Assembly: GCA_052034255.1 (NCBI GenBank) | Contig: JBPOIU010000042.1 | Span: forward strand, 1 to 7,194 | Reading direction: 5' to 3' | Source: JADJEK01 sp052034255 | GTDB lineage: Bacteria > Planctomycetota > B15-G4 > JADJEK01 | DNA: 7,194 nucleotides | Shown: in pieces, positions 5,920 through 7,194 of the stretch | How the letters are laid out: each line of letters begins with the position of its first letter | Position numbering within the stretch: the stretch's first letter is position 1 | Position numbers and translations under genes: made by a program | The notes under the pieces: model-generated | Databases searched by the model: none | Seen by the model: only the letters and a program-made list of their open reading frames with translations | What the model was told of the DNA's origin: nothing

Positions 5920-6954
5920 CGCGCTGATGCCGCCGCGTTCGGGTCAGCCTGCGCCGACCTCGCTCGTCCGTTCCGGACCGGCGGGGTCGGCGTGTTCGAA
6001 AAGGTCAACGGCAAGACGCGCGCGGGCGCGGTCCACGTGTTTCGTGGTTCGGTGAACGGGCTGACCGGCTCCAAGGATCGTCTGTGGCACCAGAACTCTG
6101 CGGGCATCAAGGACAAGGCCGAGACCGACGACGAGTTCGGCTCGAATCTCGCGATCGGTGACGTCGACGGCGACGGCCGTGACGACCTGGTCGTCCAGGT
6201 CCGGCGCGAGCAGCGCACGCACGAGGGCAACACGCACTTCGGAGCGATCGCGATTCTGCGCGGCGGCAAGAAGGGGCTGACGTCGAAGAACAACCTGATC
6301 CTCGACCTGACCGATGTCTACCCGACCACGCCGAACGAGAACGGCCGCTTCGCCGAGTCGATCGCCGTCTGCGACTACGATTTCGATGGCGATGGCGACT
6401 TGGTCATCGGAGCCCCTGGTATGCAGGGGAACGTCGGCGCAATCTACTTGGCGAAATCGGCCGCCGGCGCGTTCACGTCGACGAACAACTACCTCATGGG
6501 CCCATCCGGATTCGGCCTGACGCAGACCGGTCAGGACGTCGCGACCGGCGACTTCAATGGGGACGGTCGCTCGGACTTCGTGTTCGGCTCACCGTACTTC
6601 GACGTCGGCACGGTTCTCGGCGCCGGGATGGTCACGGTGAAGCTCGGCGGCGACGGGGACCTCCTCGATTCGAAAGTCTTCACCCGCGAGACGTCGGGCG
6701 TGATCGGCGATGCCGTCGCCCAAGCCGGATTCGGCTCCTCGGTCCATGTGGGTGACTTCAATGCCGACGGCTTCGACGACCTCGCGATCGGCGCGCCGTT
6801 CGATACGGGTTTCGGCGTTGCGCTGTGCGGCACGATGACCGTGCTGCTCGGTTCGAACGCGGGACTCACCACGACGAACAACCAGTACTGGTACCCAGGT
6901 GCGTTCGGCGTTGTCGCGTCACACCAGTTCTTCGCGATGTCGTTCGGTCATTGA
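4939..6954 (+). repeat. Diverged tandem duplication within the FG-GAP gene pair
   Basis: The segment from codon 168 of the first FG-GAP gene (4939) to its end (5919) is colinear with the whole second reading frame (5992-6954): 326 against 320 residues. Both begin GVFE, continue through GAVHV and LWHQN, and end in a TTTN-containing tail. A 14-base exact match (TGGCACCAGAACTC) occurs at 5032-5045 and 6085-6098. Outside such blocks the DNA has diverged, so the duplication is old rather than recent. Confidence 0.8.
5992..6954 (+). CDS. Truncated FG-GAP paralogue, four repeats, no signal peptide
   Basis: The 320-residue reading frame opens at a GTG, the first possible start after the preceding gene's stop, with only a weak GGGG ribosome site. 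Four calcium loops start at residues 57, 128, 187 and 255, matching loops 4-7 of the upstream protein in order and spacing. The signal peptide and first three blades are absent, so the product could neither be exported by the usual route nor close a seven-bladed propeller alone. The first blade has drifted: where the paralogue has Gly236 and Pro238 in the GxP turn, this copy has Gln69 and Arg71. The other loops look intact and there are no internal stops. It is most likely a gene remnant, or a 5'-deleted copy. A functional cytoplasmic fragment, or an assembly error that removed a signal peptide, cannot be excluded. It lies 72 bases after the upstream stop, in the same frame. Confidence 0.7.
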   Translation: MFEKVNGKTRAGAVHVFRGSVNGLTGSKDRLWHQNSAGIKDKAETDDEFGSNLAIGDVDGDGRDDLVVQVRREQRTHEGNTHFGAIAILRGGKKGLTSKNNLILDLTDVYPTTPNENGRFAESIAVCDYDFDGDGDLVIGAPGMQGNVGAIYLAKSAAGAFTSTNNYLMGPSGFGLTQTGQDVATGDFNGDGRSDFVFGSPYFDVGTVLGAGMVTVKLGGDGDLLDSKVFTRETSGVIGDAVAQAGFGSSVHVGDFNADGFDDLAIGAPFDTGFGVALCGTMTVLLGSNAGLTTTNNQYWYPGAFGVVASHQFFAMSFGH

Positions 6955-6976
6955 TCGAACGTGAATCGACCCGATG

Positions 6977-6995
6977 GAGGCGCGTCAGGCGCTTC
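6977..6995 (+). terminator. Hairpin after the second FG-GAP gene
   Basis: GAGGCGC (6977-6983) can pair with GCGCTTC (6989-6995), seven pairs including one G-U, around a five-base loop. It begins 22 bases after the stop codon and just before the next promoter, a sensible place for transcription to end. No T-run follows, so an intrinsic terminator is uncertain. Confidence 0.3.
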
Positions 6996-7006
6996 GTCGC
7001 TCGCCG

Positions 7007-7015
7007 TGCTATAAC
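7007..7015 (+). promoter_or_regulatory. Extended -10 promoter for the A-type carrier gene
   Basis: TGC followed by TATAAC matches the extended -10 element (TGn plus TATAAT with one mismatch) and stands out in otherwise GC-rich sequence. No good -35 box lies at the usual distance, as expected for extended -10 promoters. Transcription would start near 7022 and leave a leader of about 100 bases before the ATG at 7123. This suggests the carrier gene has its own promoter rather than relying on read-through from the FG-GAP genes. Confidence 0.6.
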
Positions 7016-7107
7016 TCGCGCGTTCGTGAAGCGGGCGTGCGCGGAGCACGGCCGTTCAGCGCTGCGGGACGACGCGGTACCCGGCGACGCAAGTCCAAGC
7101 GAGACCT

Positions 7108-7114
7108 AGGGAAG
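7108..7114 (+). promoter_or_regulatory. Ribosome binding site of the A-type carrier gene
   Basis: AGGGAAG lies eight bases before the ATG at 7123, a purine-rich Shine-Dalgarno-like sequence at good spacing. It supports that start for the partial gene at the right edge. Confidence 0.55.
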
Positions 7115-7122
7115 TAACGTTC

Positions 7123-7194
7123 ATGCTGCAGCTCACCGAACGCGCCGCGAAGGAAGTCCAGAAGATCGTGAGCGAGCAAGGCATGCCGGCCGAC
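7123..7194 (+). CDS. A-type iron-sulfur cluster carrier (IscA/SufA/ErpA/HesB family), 5' part only
   Basis: Only the first 24 codons are present and the frame is open to the window edge. The translated start, MLQLTERAAKEVQKIVSEQG, matches the N-terminal pattern of the family: a short strand with LT, then an amphipathic helix with AAxxVxxIxxEQG. A-type proteins receive iron-sulfur clusters from the scaffold and deliver them to target enzymes in the cytoplasm. The conserved cysteines that would confirm the family lie downstream and cannot be seen. A cysteine desulfurase gene on the same strand 2.9 kb upstream supports the assignment. I cannot tell IscA, SufA and ErpA apart from this fragment. 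It has its own likely promoter and ribosome site. Confidence 0.8.
   Translation, partial: MLQLTERAAKEVQKIVSEQGMPAD

Noticed and set aside
4438..6954. Repetitive Asp/Gly coding pattern considered as a RTX toxin or a DNA-level tandem repeat array
   Set aside because: The repeat unit is about 67 residues with FG-GAP spacing, not the nonapeptide of RTX proteins, and the DNA units are too diverged to be a simple tandem array.

Overview
The window looks like chromosomal DNA from a GC-rich bacterium, roughly two-thirds G+C by eye, with strong G/C preference at third codon positions. A large secreted FG-GAP protein beside housekeeping genes, a class II ribonucleotide reductase and IscS-like sulfur metabolism would fit Planctomycetota or a neighbouring deep-branching group. 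That assignment is a guess from style, not from a marker gene.

Layout. Positions 87-2555 (minus strand) hold a complete vitamin B12-dependent ribonucleotide reductase (nrdJ). A 525-base divergent intergenic region (2556-3080) follows. It contains a candidate nrdJ promoter and several inverted repeats that would make the nrdJ leader unusually structured. Positions 3081-4262 (plus strand) encode a complete cysteine desulfurase of the IscS/NifS type. Positions 4438-5919 encode a secreted seven-repeat FG-GAP beta-propeller protein. Positions 5992-6954 encode a second, related FG-GAP protein that matches only the last four repeats of the first and has no signal peptide. At 7123 the first 24 codons of an A-type iron-sulfur carrier (IscA/SufA/ErpA/HesB family) run off the right edge, preceded by a good extended -10 promoter.

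How the genes relate. The cysteine desulfurase and the A-type carrier belong to the same process, iron-sulfur cluster assembly: IscS supplies sulfur and the A-type protein carries clusters to targets. The two FG-GAP genes sit between them and have no obvious link to that process, so they look like an insertion or later expansion. The nrdJ gene is divergently transcribed and supplies deoxyribonucleotides.

The most interesting points are the tandem FG-GAP pair with a truncated, probably decaying second copy lying in the same reading frame as the first, and the structured nrdJ leader. I saw no CRISPR array, tRNA, rRNA, transposase or defence system, and no clearly new multi-gene system.
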